A stretch of DNA of 64,000 nt from an uncultured Collinsella sp. (GTDB lineage: Bacteria > Actinomycetota > Coriobacteriia > Coriobacteriales > Coriobacteriaceae), in NCBI GenBank assembly GCA_934654775.1, contig CAKUGR010000003.1, positions 62,001-126,000 of the forward strand, in the 5' to 3' direction. Positions 56,364 to 64,000 of the stretch are shown here, piece after piece. The stretch's first letter is position 1. Each line of letters starts with the position of its first letter. The position numbers and the translations under genes are program-made. Under the pieces are notes generated by a model. That model was not told where the DNA came from and made no database searches. It saw nothing but the letters and a program-made list of their open reading frames with translations.

Positions 56364-57824
56364 TTAGCGCACCTGAGCGACGTAAGCGACGTTGGTCGAG
56401 GAGACCTTGTCCTCGAGCTGGACGCTCATGCGGGGATCGCCGGCGGTAGCGACGGTCAAATCGCCAGTCTCGACGTAGCCGAGCTCCTTAGCGGTCTCGA
56501 TTGCCTTGACGATCGTGCCGTTGACGGTGCCCTGGGTAATCTCGGCCTGGTGCGGGATAACGCCCCAGTACATGATCATCTGCTGGACGGCCCACTCGTG
56601 GCGGGAGAACGCGCAGATCGGCATGTTGGGACGGAAGTGCGAGATCAGGCGAGCGGTACGACCGGTGGTCGTCGGCACGGTGATGCACTTGGCGCCAACG
56701 GTGGTGGCCATGTTCACAGCGGACATACCCACAACGTTGTTGACGACGCGGGTGCCGTGAGCGTCGGCCGGAACCTCGAGCGGAGCGTGAGCCGGGAGGT
56801 ACTTCTCGGTCTCGAGAGCAATGCTGGCCTGCATCTTGACGGCCTCGACCGGGTACTTACCGGCAGCGGACTCGCCAGAAAGCATGACGGCGTCGGTGCC
56901 GTCGTAGATGGCGTTAGCAACGTCGGCAACCTCGGCGCGCGTCGGGCGCGGGTTCTGCTGCATGGAGTCGAGCATCTGCGTAGCGGTGATGACGGGCTTG
57001 TAGGCCGCGTTGCACTTGGCGATGATCTCCTTCTGGATGTGGGGAACGAGCTCGGGCTTGATCTCGATGCCCAGGTCGCCACGGGCGACCATGATGCCGT
57101 CGGAAGCCTCGAGGATCTCGTCGAAGTTCTCGACGCCCAGGGCGCACTCGATCTTCGGGAAGATCGTCACGTGCTCGCCGCCGTTCTCGCGGCAAAGCTC
57201 GCGGATGCCGCGGACGGACTCGCCGTCACGGATGAAGGAGGCGGCGATGTAGTCGATGTTCTCGGTCAGGCCAAAGAGGATGTCCTGACGATCGCGCTCG
57301 GTGATGGCAGGCAGCGAGATGTTGACGTTGGGCATGTTGACGCCCTTGCGCTCGCCGATCAGGCCGTCGTTCTTGACGACGCAGGTCATGTCCTGGCCGC
57401 TGACGGACTCGACCTCGAGGGCAACCAGGCCGTCGTCGATCAGGATAAGGGAGCCCTTCTCGACCTCGGAGGGCAGAGCCAGGTAGTCGAGGGAGATGTG
57501 CTCAGAGGTGCCGTGGAAATCCTCGGACGTGGGCTGAGCGGTGACGACGATCTTATCGCCGGTCTTGACGGCAACCTTCTTACCGTCGACCAGAAGGCCG
57601 GTGCGGACCTCGGGGCCCTTGGTGTCGAGCAGGATGCCGACGGGCAGACCGAGCTCCTTGGAAATACGACGGACGCGCTCGATGCGACCGTGGTGCTCGT
57701 CGTAGGATCCGTGCGAGAAGTTAAAACGGGCAACGTTCATGCCCGCCTTGATCATCTCGCGGATGGTCTCGTCGCTATCGCAGGCGGGACCCATGGTGCA
57801 TACAATCTTGGTGCGCTTGTACAT
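56364..57824 (-). CDS. pyk: Pyruvate kinase
   Basis: Last step of glycolysis: phosphoenolpyruvate plus ADP to pyruvate plus ATP, 486 residues. The N-terminus RTKIVCTMGPA and FNFSHGSYDEH are typical. The catalytic barrel has LLDTKGPEVRTG, the B domain about 70-165, FPKIECALGVEN with the catalytic Lys, ARGDLGIEI, and the signature TATQMLDSM. MLSGESAAGKYP and the C-terminal domain (about 345-486) complete the enzyme. There is no extra C-terminal PEP-utiliser domain. Single gene with its own terminator, divergent from the Ca-ATPase gene. Confidence 0.97.
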   Translation of the reverse strand: MYKRTKIVCTMGPACDSDETIREMIKAGMNVARFNFSHGSYDEHHGRIERVRRISKELGLPVGILLDTKGPEVRTGLLVDGKKVAVKTGDKIVVTAQPTSEDFHGTSEHISLDYLALPSEVEKGSLILIDDGLVALEVESVSGQDMTCVVKNDGLIGERKGVNMPNVNISLPAITERDRQDILFGLTENIDYIAASFIRDGESVRGIRELCRENGGEHVTIFPKIECALGVENFDEILEASDGIMVARGDLGIEIKPELVPHIQKEIIAKCNAAYKPVITATQMLDSMQQNPRPTRAEVADVANAIYDGTDAVMLSGESAAGKYPVEAVKMQASIALETEKYLPAHAPLEVPADAHGTRVVNNVVGMSAVNMATTVGAKCITVPTTTGRTARLISHFRPNMPICAFSRHEWAVQQMIMYWGVIPHQAEITQGTVNGTIVKAIETAKELGYVETGDLTVATAGDPRMSVQLEDKVSSTNVAYVAQVR

Positions 57825-58265
57825 TCAGACCTCCATCTGACATCGTCTTGCGCTGATAGATAAACCATAAGAAATAAAACTGAGATGATTATAACGAAAT
57901 GCCGACCGAATACCCCAAAAAATCGACCGTATGCCGAATTAGAAGTTCATTTTTTGCGGAAAAACGGTATATGCAAAAACTTTACCAACCGTTCTAACCG
58001 CTGCTATCTGGGCGATATTTTAGTTCGATGATGCGCCGAAGAAAAAACGTTTTATCAATGTTGAGCGTCACACTGTCTGCACCGTTGCGCCTGTACCGTG
58101 TTTCCAGATGGAATGTTTTGGCTAGACGCGCCGCTTTGGGGTACCATAGCTCCACTATCAACTGCCGCTCAGCACGGCAGCCTTGATGAGCCCTTGCCCT
58201 TCTCCTGGGAATTATGATCGGGCATCAATCTGCTGAGTGGCCCGAATCCCAGGAGGGGACTCTAT
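57825..58265. promoter_or_regulatory. Divergent promoter region of pyk and the P-type ATPase, with hairpin leader
   Basis: TTGGCT (58118-58123) and TACCAT (58142-58147) with an 18-bp spacer are a plausible + strand promoter; the same TACCATAGCT word precedes metA (13554-13563). From about 58155 the leader runs 110 nt to the ATPase start. It contains the stem TCCTGGGA (58203-58210)/TCCCAGGA (58247-58254) with an inner TCGGGC/GCCCGA stem; the right arm overlaps the AGGAGGGG ribosome binding site (58251-58258). The left 200 bp near pyk is AT-rich. Confidence 0.55.
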
Positions 58266-60947
58266 ATGCAAAAGGAATACCTGTCCGCCGCGGCGGAGGT
58301 GCTCAGCGACCAGGGTGTCGATGAGCACCTCGGCCTGAGCACAGGCGAGGCGTTGTCGCGTCTTGCCAAGACAGGCCCTAACAAGCTTGAGGAAGCCGAG
58401 AAGACGCCGCTGTGGAAGCGCTTCTTTGAGCAGATGGCAGACCCTATGGTCATCATGCTGATCGTTGCCGCCGTTATCAGCGCGCTCACGGGCATGGTCA
58501 AGGGCGAGGCGGACTTTGCCGATGTCGCCATCATCATGTTCGTCGTTATCGTCAACTCGGTGCTGGGCGTGGTCCAGGAGGCTAAAAGCGAGGAGGCTCT
58601 CGAAGCCCTGCAGGAGATGAGCGCGGCGCAGTCCAAGGTGCTGCGCGACGGCAAGCTCGTGCATCTGCCGAGCGCCGAGCTCGTGCCCGGCGACGTGATC
58701 ATGCTCGAGGCGGGCGACTCCGTCCCGGCCGATTGCCGCGTGCTCGAGAGCGCCACGATGAAGATCGAAGAGGCCGCACTGACCGGCGAGTCCGTGCCGG
58801 TCGAGAAGCACGCCAACGTGATCGAGCTCGCCGCGGGCACCGACGACGTGCCACTCGGCGACCGTAAGAACATGTGCTACATGGGCTCCACCGTGGTGTA
58901 CGGTCGCGGTCGCGCCGTCGTGGTCGGCACCGGTATGAATACCGAGATGGGCAAGATCGCCGGCGCCCTGGCCGAGGCCAAGGAAGAACTCACGCCGCTG
59001 CAGGTTAAGCTTGCCGAGCTCAGCCGCATCCTCACCATCATGGTGATCGTTATCTGCGTCGTGATCTTTGGCGTCGATATTCTCCGCCACGGTGTGGGCA
59101 ACGTCCTCACCGACCCGACCGCGCTGCTCGACACCTTTATGGTCGCCGTCTCGCTCGCCGTCGCCGCTATTCCCGAGGGCCTGGTCGCCGTCGTGACCAT
59201 CGTGCTTTCGCTCGGCGTGACCAAGATGGCCAAGCGCCAGGCGATCATCCGCAAGCTCTCTGCTGTCGAGACCCTTGGCTGCACACAGACCATCTGCTCC
59301 GACAAGACCGGTACCCTTACCCAGAACAAGATGACCGTCGTCAAGCACGAGCTCGCTGCGCCTAGGGAGAAGTTCCTGGCCGGCATGGCGCTGTGCTCCG
59401 ATGCCCAGTGGGACGAGGAGCTGGGCGAGGCCGTGGGCGAGCCGACCGAGTGTGCGCTCGTCAATGATGCCGGCAAAGCTGGTCTTACCGGCCTGACTGC
59501 CGAGCACCCGCGCGTGGGCGAGGCCCCGTTCGACTCGGGCCGCAAGATGATGTCCGTGGTCGTCGAGACCCTGGACGGCGAGTACGAGCAGTACACCAAG
59601 GGCGCGCCCGACGTGGTGATCGGCCTGTGCACCCATATCTACGAGGGCGATAAGGTCGTCCCCCTGACCGAGGAGCGCCGCGCCGAGCTCGTGGCAGCCA
59701 ACAAGGCCATGGCCGACGAGGCCCTGCGCGTGCTGGCGCTGGCAAGCCGCACCTACACCGAGGTCCCGGCCGACTGCAGCCCCGCCGCACTCGAGCACGA
59801 CCTGGTCTTCTGCGGCCTGTCCGGCATGATCGACCCGGTTCGCCCCGAGGTTGCCGATGCCATCCGCGAGGCTCACGACGCCGGTATCCGCACCGTCATG
59901 ATCACGGGCGACCATATCGACACCGCCGTGGCCATCGCCAAACAGCTGGGTATCGTCACCGATCGCAGCCAGGCTATCACCGGCGCCGACCTCGACCGCA
60001 TGAGCGACGAGGAGCTCGACGCGCACATCGAGGACTACGGCGTGTACGCCCGTGTCCAGCCCGAGCACAAGACCCGCATCGTCGAGGCTTGGAAGTCGCG
60101 CGACCAGATCGTGGCCATGACGGGCGACGGCGTCAACGACGCCCCGTCCATCAAGCGCGCCGACATCGGCGTTGGCATGGGCATCACCGGTACCGACGTC
60201 ACCAAGAACGTTGCCGACATGGTGCTTGCCGACGATAACTTCGCCACCATCATCGGTGCCTGCGAAGAGGGCCGTCGCATCTACGACAACATCCGCAAGG
60301 TCATCCAGTTCCTGCTTTCGGCCAACCTTGCCGAGGTGTTCTCGGTGTTTATCGCCACGCTCATCGGCTTTACTATCTTCCAGCCGGTGCAGCTGCTGTG
60401 GGTGAACCTGGTCACCGACTGCTTCCCCGCGCTCGCGTTGGGCATGGAGGATGCCGAGGGCGACATCATGAAGCGTAAGCCGCGCAACGCCAAGGACGGC
60501 GTCTTTGCCGGTAATATGGGCCTGGACTGTGTGGTCCAGGGCTTGATCATCACCGTGCTGGTGCTGGCGAGCTTCTTTGTGGGCGTGTACTTTGACATGG
60601 GCTACATCCACATCGCCGATATGATCGCCGGCAATGCCGACGAGGAAGGCGTGATGATGGCGTTCATCACGCTCAACATGGTCGAGATCTTCCACTGCTT
60701 CAATATGCGCAGCCGTCGTGCGTCGCTGTTCACCATGAAGAAGCAGAACAAGTGGCTGTGGGCTTCCGCTGCGCTGGCGCTGGTGCTGACGGTGATCGTA
60801 ACCGTGCAGCCGACGCTTGCCGAGATGTTCTTTGGCCCCGTGACGCTCGAGCTTAAGGGCGTTATCGCCGCGTTGGGCCTGGCCTTCCTGATCATTCCGC
60901 TGATGGAGATCTACAAGGCGATCATGCGCGCGGTCGAGAAGGAGTAG
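58266..60947 (+). CDS. P-type cation-transporting ATPase (P2A Ca2+ type)
   Basis: Ion pump of 893 residues, similar in layout to bacterial SERCA/PMCA-like Ca2+ ATPases. It has the N-terminal cation-ATPase domain (LSTGEALSRLAKTGPNKL), the actuator TGES loop (AALTGESVPVEK), AIPEGLVAVVT in helix 4 (the Ca2+-type PEGL), the phosphorylation motif SDKTGTLTQNKMT and the KGAPDVVIGLC nucleotide-binding segment. MITGDHIDTA and MTGDGVNDAPSIKRADIGVGMG follow, then NLVTDCFPALALGME in helix 6 with Asp. Ten membrane helices are expected. The ion is inferred from helix 4 and 6 residues; Mn2+ is an alternative. Its leader can hide the ribosome binding site. Confidence 0.93.
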   Translation: MQKEYLSAAAEVLSDQGVDEHLGLSTGEALSRLAKTGPNKLEEAEKTPLWKRFFEQMADPMVIMLIVAAVISALTGMVKGEADFADVAIIMFVVIVNSVLGVVQEAKSEEALEALQEMSAAQSKVLRDGKLVHLPSAELVPGDVIMLEAGDSVPADCRVLESATMKIEEAALTGESVPVEKHANVIELAAGTDDVPLGDRKNMCYMGSTVVYGRGRAVVVGTGMNTEMGKIAGALAEAKEELTPLQVKLAELSRILTIMVIVICVVIFGVDILRHGVGNVLTDPTALLDTFMVAVSLAVAAIPEGLVAVVTIVLSLGVTKMAKRQAIIRKLSAVETLGCTQTICSDKTGTLTQNKMTVVKHELAAPREKFLAGMALCSDAQWDEELGEAVGEPTECALVNDAGKAGLTGLTAEHPRVGEAPFDSGRKMMSVVVETLDGEYEQYTKGAPDVVIGLCTHIYEGDKVVPLTEERRAELVAANKAMADEALRVLALASRTYTEVPADCSPAALEHDLVFCGLSGMIDPVRPEVADAIREAHDAGIRTVMITGDHIDTAVAIAKQLGIVTDRSQAITGADLDRMSDEELDAHIEDYGVYARVQPEHKTRIVEAWKSRDQIVAMTGDGVNDAPSIKRADIGVGMGITGTDVTKNVADMVLADDNFATIIGACEEGRRIYDNIRKVIQFLLSANLAEVFSVFIATLIGFTIFQPVQLLWVNLVTDCFPALALGMEDAEGDIMKRKPRNAKDGVFAGNMGLDCVVQGLIITVLVLASFFVGVYFDMGYIHIADMIAGNADEEGVMMAFITLNMVEIFHCFNMRSRRASLFTMKKQNKWLWASAALALVLTVIVTVQPTLAEMFFGPVTLELKGVIAALGLAFLIIPLMEIYKAIMRAVEKE

Positions 60948-60953
60948 GTCGAA

Positions 60954-61074
60954 AGGCTATCCTTCCCACCGGCCCGACCGCCTGCGGGGTTTCTCCTTCG
61001 CTGGTCCTCGCGCTTCGCGCTGCGGGATCGCTCAGAAGAAACCCCTCCCGGCGGGCGGGCCTTCGGATAACCTC
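60954..61074. repeat. GC-rich nested inverted repeat
   Basis: AAGGCTATCC and GGCCCGACCGCCTGCGGGGT (from 60971) pair with ACCCC-TCCC-GGCGGGCGGGCC and GGATAACCT (to 61074), with small bulges and an inner TCGCGCTTCGCGC turn. Type and size resemble the cruciform at 7834-7932 but the sequences differ. Confidence 0.6.
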
Positions 61075-61103
61075 TCAGGACCGTAAGCTGAGGGAAAGTG
61101 TGT

Positions 61104-61138
61104 GAGCCGGTCGAGCGTTTGCTCGACCGGCTCTTTTT
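61104..61138 (+). terminator. Terminator before rsgA
   Basis: GAGCCGGTCGAGC pairs perfectly with GCTCGACCGGCTC around GTTT, followed by TTTTT. It probably ends the P-type ATPase transcript. Confidence 0.88.
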
Positions 61139-61186
61139 GTGGGAAAATACCTGCTCAGTTGTGATTTTTGGTGCTGGGAGGCGTTT

Positions 61187-62371
61187 GTGGCTAAGGCTAA
61201 GGCGAAGGCGAAGAAGAAGACGACGGGGGCGCGGGCTAAGCGTGATCGTCGTCGGAAGCTCGCGACCGAAGCTCCCGCATCTGCTGAGGAGTTGCTGGCG
61301 AGTGTTCCGGGGCTTGACGCGCTGCAGGATGTTCCGGCGTTCGATGACCTGCCGGTCGATGCGGCTCAGCAGGCTGCATTTGACGACTTTTGCGCACAGG
61401 CCGAGGAGCCCGAGCAGATGCAGCTCGGTGCCGTGGTGCGCCTGGACCGCGGGTTTCCGCTGGTGGCGACTGCCGATGACACGTTTCGTGCCGAGCATGC
61501 CGTAGGGTTTGCCAAGTCGCGTGGCGAGGACGAGGTCTTGCTGCCCGCCGTGGGCGACCGCGTGGCGGTGCGTCGCGCTCCCGGGCACGACATGGGCGTG
61601 ATCGAGTGCGTCCTGCCGCGCCGTACGAGCTTTGAGCGTTGGCGTGGCCGTGCCCGCGGGGAGCGTCAGGTACTCTGCTCCAACGTGGATAGCGTGCTGA
61701 TTGTGCAGGCACTCGGTGCCGGCGAGGTGCTGCTCGACCGTGTGGCGCGCTCGCTGGTGCTGGCGCTCGATTGCGATGCCGAGCCGGTGGTGGTGCTCAC
61801 CAAGGCCGACCGCTGCGAGACCGATGAGCTCGAGCGCGACCTGGACCGCGTGCGCCGTCTGGTGGGTCCGGACGTGCGCGTGATCGTGACGTCTTCTGCC
61901 GAGGGCCTCGGCCTGGACGAGGTGCGCGCCTGCGTGCCGGCTGGGAGCTGTGCCATGATCTTGGGCGAGTCGGGCGCCGGCAAGTCAACGCTGCTCAATG
62001 CGCTGCTGGGCCACGATGCGCTGGCCACTGGTGGCGTGCGCGAGCGTGATGACCAAGGTCGCCACACCACGGTTGCGCGCGTGATGGTGGCGCTGCCGGG
62101 CGACGCCGGCGTGATCGCCGATGCCCCGGGCCTGCGCAGCCTGCCGCTCGTGGGACATGAGCGGGGCCTGGCGCGTGCCTTCCCCGAGATCGTCGAGGCG
62201 TCGCGTACGTGCCGGTTTGGCGATTGCACGCACACTCACGAGCCGGGTTGCGCCGTTCGCGAGGCCGAAGATGCCGGACAGATCGACGGTCTGCGTCTGG
62301 AGACGTTCCAAAACCTGGCGTCATCCATGCGCGTGAGTGCCCAAATGCTCGACCCCGATGTTCATCTGTAA
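61187..62371 (+). CDS. rsgA: Ribosome small subunit-dependent GTPase RsgA
   Basis: Circularly permuted GTPase that checks 30S ribosome maturation, 394 residues. A very basic Lys/Ala N-terminus (about 1-35) precedes an OB-fold (about 80-150). The G motifs appear in permuted order: TKAD (G4, about 205), then GESGAGKSTLLNALLG (G1, about 265) and DAPGLRSLPL (G3). The C-terminal zinc site is CRFGDCTHTHEPGCAV. The N-terminus is longer than in typical RsgA. The start is a GTG at 61187 after GGGAGG. A hairpin with TTTTTT follows. Confidence 0.94.
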   Translation: MAKAKAKAKKKTTGARAKRDRRRKLATEAPASAEELLASVPGLDALQDVPAFDDLPVDAAQQAAFDDFCAQAEEPEQMQLGAVVRLDRGFPLVATADDTFRAEHAVGFAKSRGEDEVLLPAVGDRVAVRRAPGHDMGVIECVLPRRTSFERWRGRARGERQVLCSNVDSVLIVQALGAGEVLLDRVARSLVLALDCDAEPVVVLTKADRCETDELERDLDRVRRLVGPDVRVIVTSSAEGLGLDEVRACVPAGSCAMILGESGAGKSTLLNALLGHDALATGGVRERDDQGRHTTVARVMVALPGDAGVIADAPGLRSLPLVGHERGLARAFPEIVEASRTCRFGDCTHTHEPGCAVREAEDAGQIDGLRLETFQNLASSMRVSAQMLDPDVHL

Positions 62372-62389
62372 TTGAATTTTCCTATGACA

Positions 62390-62423
62390 GCCGTCTCCTA
62401 ATTGCTTGGGAGACGGCTTTTTT
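62390..62423 (+). terminator. Rho-independent terminator of rsgA
   Basis: GCCGTCTCC pairs with GGAGACGGC around TAATTGCTTG and is followed by TTTTTT. Confidence 0.88.
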
Positions 62424-62461
62424 GCTGCCAAAGCGCCTCGAAACATGCGTTTTGCCGACGT

Positions 62462-62513
62462 GCTGACCAAAACCTTGCCACGAGCTTGACGGGCTGGTCA
62501 GCTTTTGGTCAGC
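62462..62513. repeat. TTTTGGTCAGC repeat cluster, copy 3
   Basis: GCTGACCAAAA (62462-62472) and TTTTGGTCAGC (62503-62513) form a perfect 11-bp inverted repeat. The loop contains CCTTGCCACGAGCTTGACGG, shared with copy 2 at 31251-31270, and a second GGTCAGC. Confidence 0.65.
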
Positions 62514-62623
62514 AATTGGTTTGACACGTAAAACCAAGATTGCGATTGCGCCGCTTTGCGCCCTGGTCGCCCAGACAATGGTGGTACGGGCATTTGCCCG
62601 GCACCGCCATGAGAGGAGCGGCC

Positions 62624-63283
62624 GTGAACAAGAGCAAGCGCATCGCCATCAGTCTGGTCGCGGGCGTGCTTGCCGCGGCGCTCTGCATGGTCTACGGCTC
62701 GTCGATCCGCTCGCAAGCCGAGCAAGCCCAGGCCGAGACCTTGGCAAAATACGGCGGCGATCGTGTTGAGGTGTGCGTCGCGGCGCGCGATATCGATGCG
62801 GGCGAGACCCTCGACGAGACTAATGTCATAACTCAGGAATGGCTGGCGAGTCTGCTGCCGCGTGATGCGGCGACCGAGCTGCGTCAGGTGCGCGGCGACG
62901 TGACGACCTCGCGCATTCCCAAAAACGCCGTGATTTGCAATGTCTACACCAAAGCCGAGAGCCACAAGCTCGAGGTGCCTAAAGGCAAGGTTGCCGTGTC
63001 GGTGGCGGTCGATGTCGAGCACTCGGTCGGCGGCGCCACGGGCGTGGGCAGCTACGTGGACGTGTACGTGCAAAAAGATGGCGTGACCGACCGGCTGTGC
63101 GGCGCGTACGTGATCGATACCAGCGAAGAGGCCGGCGCCACGCGCGAAGGCAAGATCGAGTGGGTGACGCTGGCGGCAGACCCCGAAGATGTCAAGGAAT
63201 TGCTGGGAGCCTCGGGAAAGGGAACGGTCAGCTTGACGATTCCCGCTACGGCGCGCGGCAAAAAGAGCGGAGGCGACGAGTGA
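62624..63283 (+). CDS. CpaB/RcpC-like SAF-domain protein (Flp/Tad pilus assembly)
   Basis: Probable periplasmic/exterior part of the Tad pilus machinery, 219 residues. One N-terminal membrane helix (about 6-25) is followed by a SAF domain (about 50-110; VCVAARDIDAGETLDETNVI then SRIPKNAVICNV). A RcpC-type beta domain follows, with VPKGKVAVSVAVDVEHSVGG and GVGSYVDVYV. These are CpaB features. The GTG at 62624 follows GAGAGGAG; the upstream frame lies in the repeat area. It overlaps the next gene (TGATG), so the two are co-translated. The rest of the tad genes would be beyond the window end. Confidence 0.75.
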   Translation: MNKSKRIAISLVAGVLAAALCMVYGSSIRSQAEQAQAETLAKYGGDRVEVCVAARDIDAGETLDETNVITQEWLASLLPRDAATELRQVRGDVTTSRIPKNAVICNVYTKAESHKLEVPKGKVAVSVAVDVEHSVGGATGVGSYVDVYVQKDGVTDRLCGAYVIDTSEEAGATREGKIEWVTLAADPEDVKELLGASGKGTVSLTIPATARGKKSGGDE

Positions 63284-64000
63284 TGAAGGCGATCTGGCTT
63301 GCGTGCTGCGCATGCGGCGATTACGGGCTGCTACAGCAGGAAGTCGAGGGTCGCGATGTGGGCGCGCAGGTGCTTCGCGTGGGCGACCTGGACGGGCTGG
63401 TATCCATGGCACGGGCGTTTCCGTCGCGCCGCGGTGCCGCCATCATCGCGGCGTCTCTGTTCGATACCGAAGACGTGCGGAAGACCGTTGCGCGCCTGAC
63501 GGCCGAGGGCCGTGTGAGTCGCGTCGTCGTGTTGATCGAGGCACTCGACCCGTCGGATATCGAAGGGCTGTTTCGCGCGGGGGCGACCGAGGTCATCGCT
63601 GCGCACAGTTTGTGTGGCAACGGGCGCGCGGGTGAGGGAACGGTTGATTCCGATCGGTGCATGACGATTGGGCCCGATGCTTTTGTTGATAGGGAACCCG
63701 GGGCGCCTCGCGCTACAAGAGGCCCGCGTGTTGATGAATATGGAAAAGCGGAAGCCGAGCATGGTCGGCGCCCCCGGGACCCCCTTGTATACGATCATGT
63801 CGGAGAGCCGGTGCCGTATGGCGATGACGTTCCGGTCGAAGATATGGGATACGTGCATGGCGTGAATCTGGCCGATGAGCTCGATGAGGTCGAGGGCTTT
63901 GCCGGTGCTGGCGAGCCGTGTGCCGCTGCGCCTTCGGCCGCGGAACCGCAGCTCGGGCAGCCTGCCATGCCGGCTTGGGCTCAGAGCATGACCGCGGCGG
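63283..64000 (+). CDS. Possible TadZ/CpaE-like protein, 3' end beyond window
   Basis: Open frame from the ATG at 63283, overlapping the cpaB-like stop, through the last base; at least 239 residues. The first 115 residues look like an alternating beta/alpha receiver-like domain. It starts MKAIWLACCACGDYGLLQQE, continues through GDLDGLVSMARAFPSRRG and VVVLIEALDPSDIEGLFRAG, and ends ATEVIAAHSL. This fits the pseudo-receiver domain of TadZ/CpaE. An Asp/Glu/Pro-rich linker follows. The MinD/ParA-type ATPase domain expected next lies outside the window, so the call rests on context and the N-terminal fold. Confidence 0.5.
   Translation, partial: MKAIWLACCACGDYGLLQQEVEGRDVGAQVLRVGDLDGLVSMARAFPSRRGAAIIAASLFDTEDVRKTVARLTAEGRVSRVVVLIEALDPSDIEGLFRAGATEVIAAHSLCGNGRAGEGTVDSDRCMTIGPDAFVDREPGAPRATRGPRVDEYGKAEAEHGRRPRDPLVYDHVGEPVPYGDDVPVEDMGYVHGVNLADELDEVEGFAGAGEPCAAAPSAAEPQLGQPAMPAWAQSMTAA

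Noticed and set aside
58141..58265. yybP-ykoY or M-box riboswitch before the P-type ATPase
   Set aside because: The expected conserved loops are absent; only a hairpin over the ribosome binding site is supported.
58212..60695. An 827-codon open frame on the minus strand
   Set aside because: Antisense to the P-type ATPase; His/Asp/Gly-rich with no domain.

Overview
The window is a 64 kb chromosomal segment from a high-GC bacterium. It looks like a gut actinobacterium of class Coriobacteriia, most likely Collinsella or a close relative. The grounds are the GC-rich codon use, the mannose-family PTS with sugar-amine deglycases, a T-box phenylalanyl-tRNA synthetase operon, SipW/TasA-like surface proteins, the start of a Tad/Flp-type pilus locus and many dispersed intergenic palindromes. 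This is inference from gene content; no marker gene settles the genus. I see no transposase, prophage or CRISPR array.

Layout. 1-12018: the 3' part of a DMT transporter, then a mannose-family PTS (IIAB, IIC, IID) with a SIS-domain deglycase and a HAD hydrolase, a YitT membrane protein, two GntR/UTRA regulators, RecQ, and a second SIS deglycase. Together this resembles a fructoselysine/glucoselysine (Amadori product) uptake and cleavage system. The two regulators sit next to repeated operator-like words. 12109-19376: L-lactate-type dehydrogenase, metA, an AbiEi/DUF559-like protein bracketed by palindromes, 5-formyl-THF cyclo-ligase, a zinc-ribbon/EF-hand/YD-repeat membrane protein and a hicAB toxin-antitoxin pair. 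19387-27306: an M16C metalloprotease, a PilZ (c-di-GMP binding) protein co-transcribed with a membrane-anchored camelysin/TasA-like protein, then two SipW-dependent secreted proteins. 27390-32712: a divergent Sau3AI-type restriction-modification pair, a DUF5710-like protein and a hypothetical protein.

32997-42288: a tRNA-Val(GAC), then the most unusual region. Four tandem secreted proteins carry the A-T-(Y/F)-A-W-(F/Y) SipW-type signal. They are followed by an ER-type signal peptidase, a membrane-anchored McrB-like AAA+ protein, a McrC/DUF2357-like protein whose C-terminal half is a long Ala/Glu-rich coiled coil, and a second ER-type signal peptidase. All are on one strand with overlapping or nearly touching genes. 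I propose this as the candidate undescribed system: a surface-fibre export/assembly operon that has recruited a McrBC-derived ATPase pair.

42427-64000: a second DMT transporter, phosphoglucosamine mutase, an M32 carboxypeptidase, a T-box leader and pheST, a nickel ECF transporter (nikMN-nikQ-nikO) with a NikR-type operator, a zinc-dependent phospholipase C-like protein, another hypothetical protein, pyruvate kinase, a Ca2+-type P-ATPase with a hairpin leader, rsgA, and a CpaB-like plus a probable TadZ/CpaE-like gene running off the end.

Several families of intergenic inverted repeats are scattered through the window; they are listed individually.
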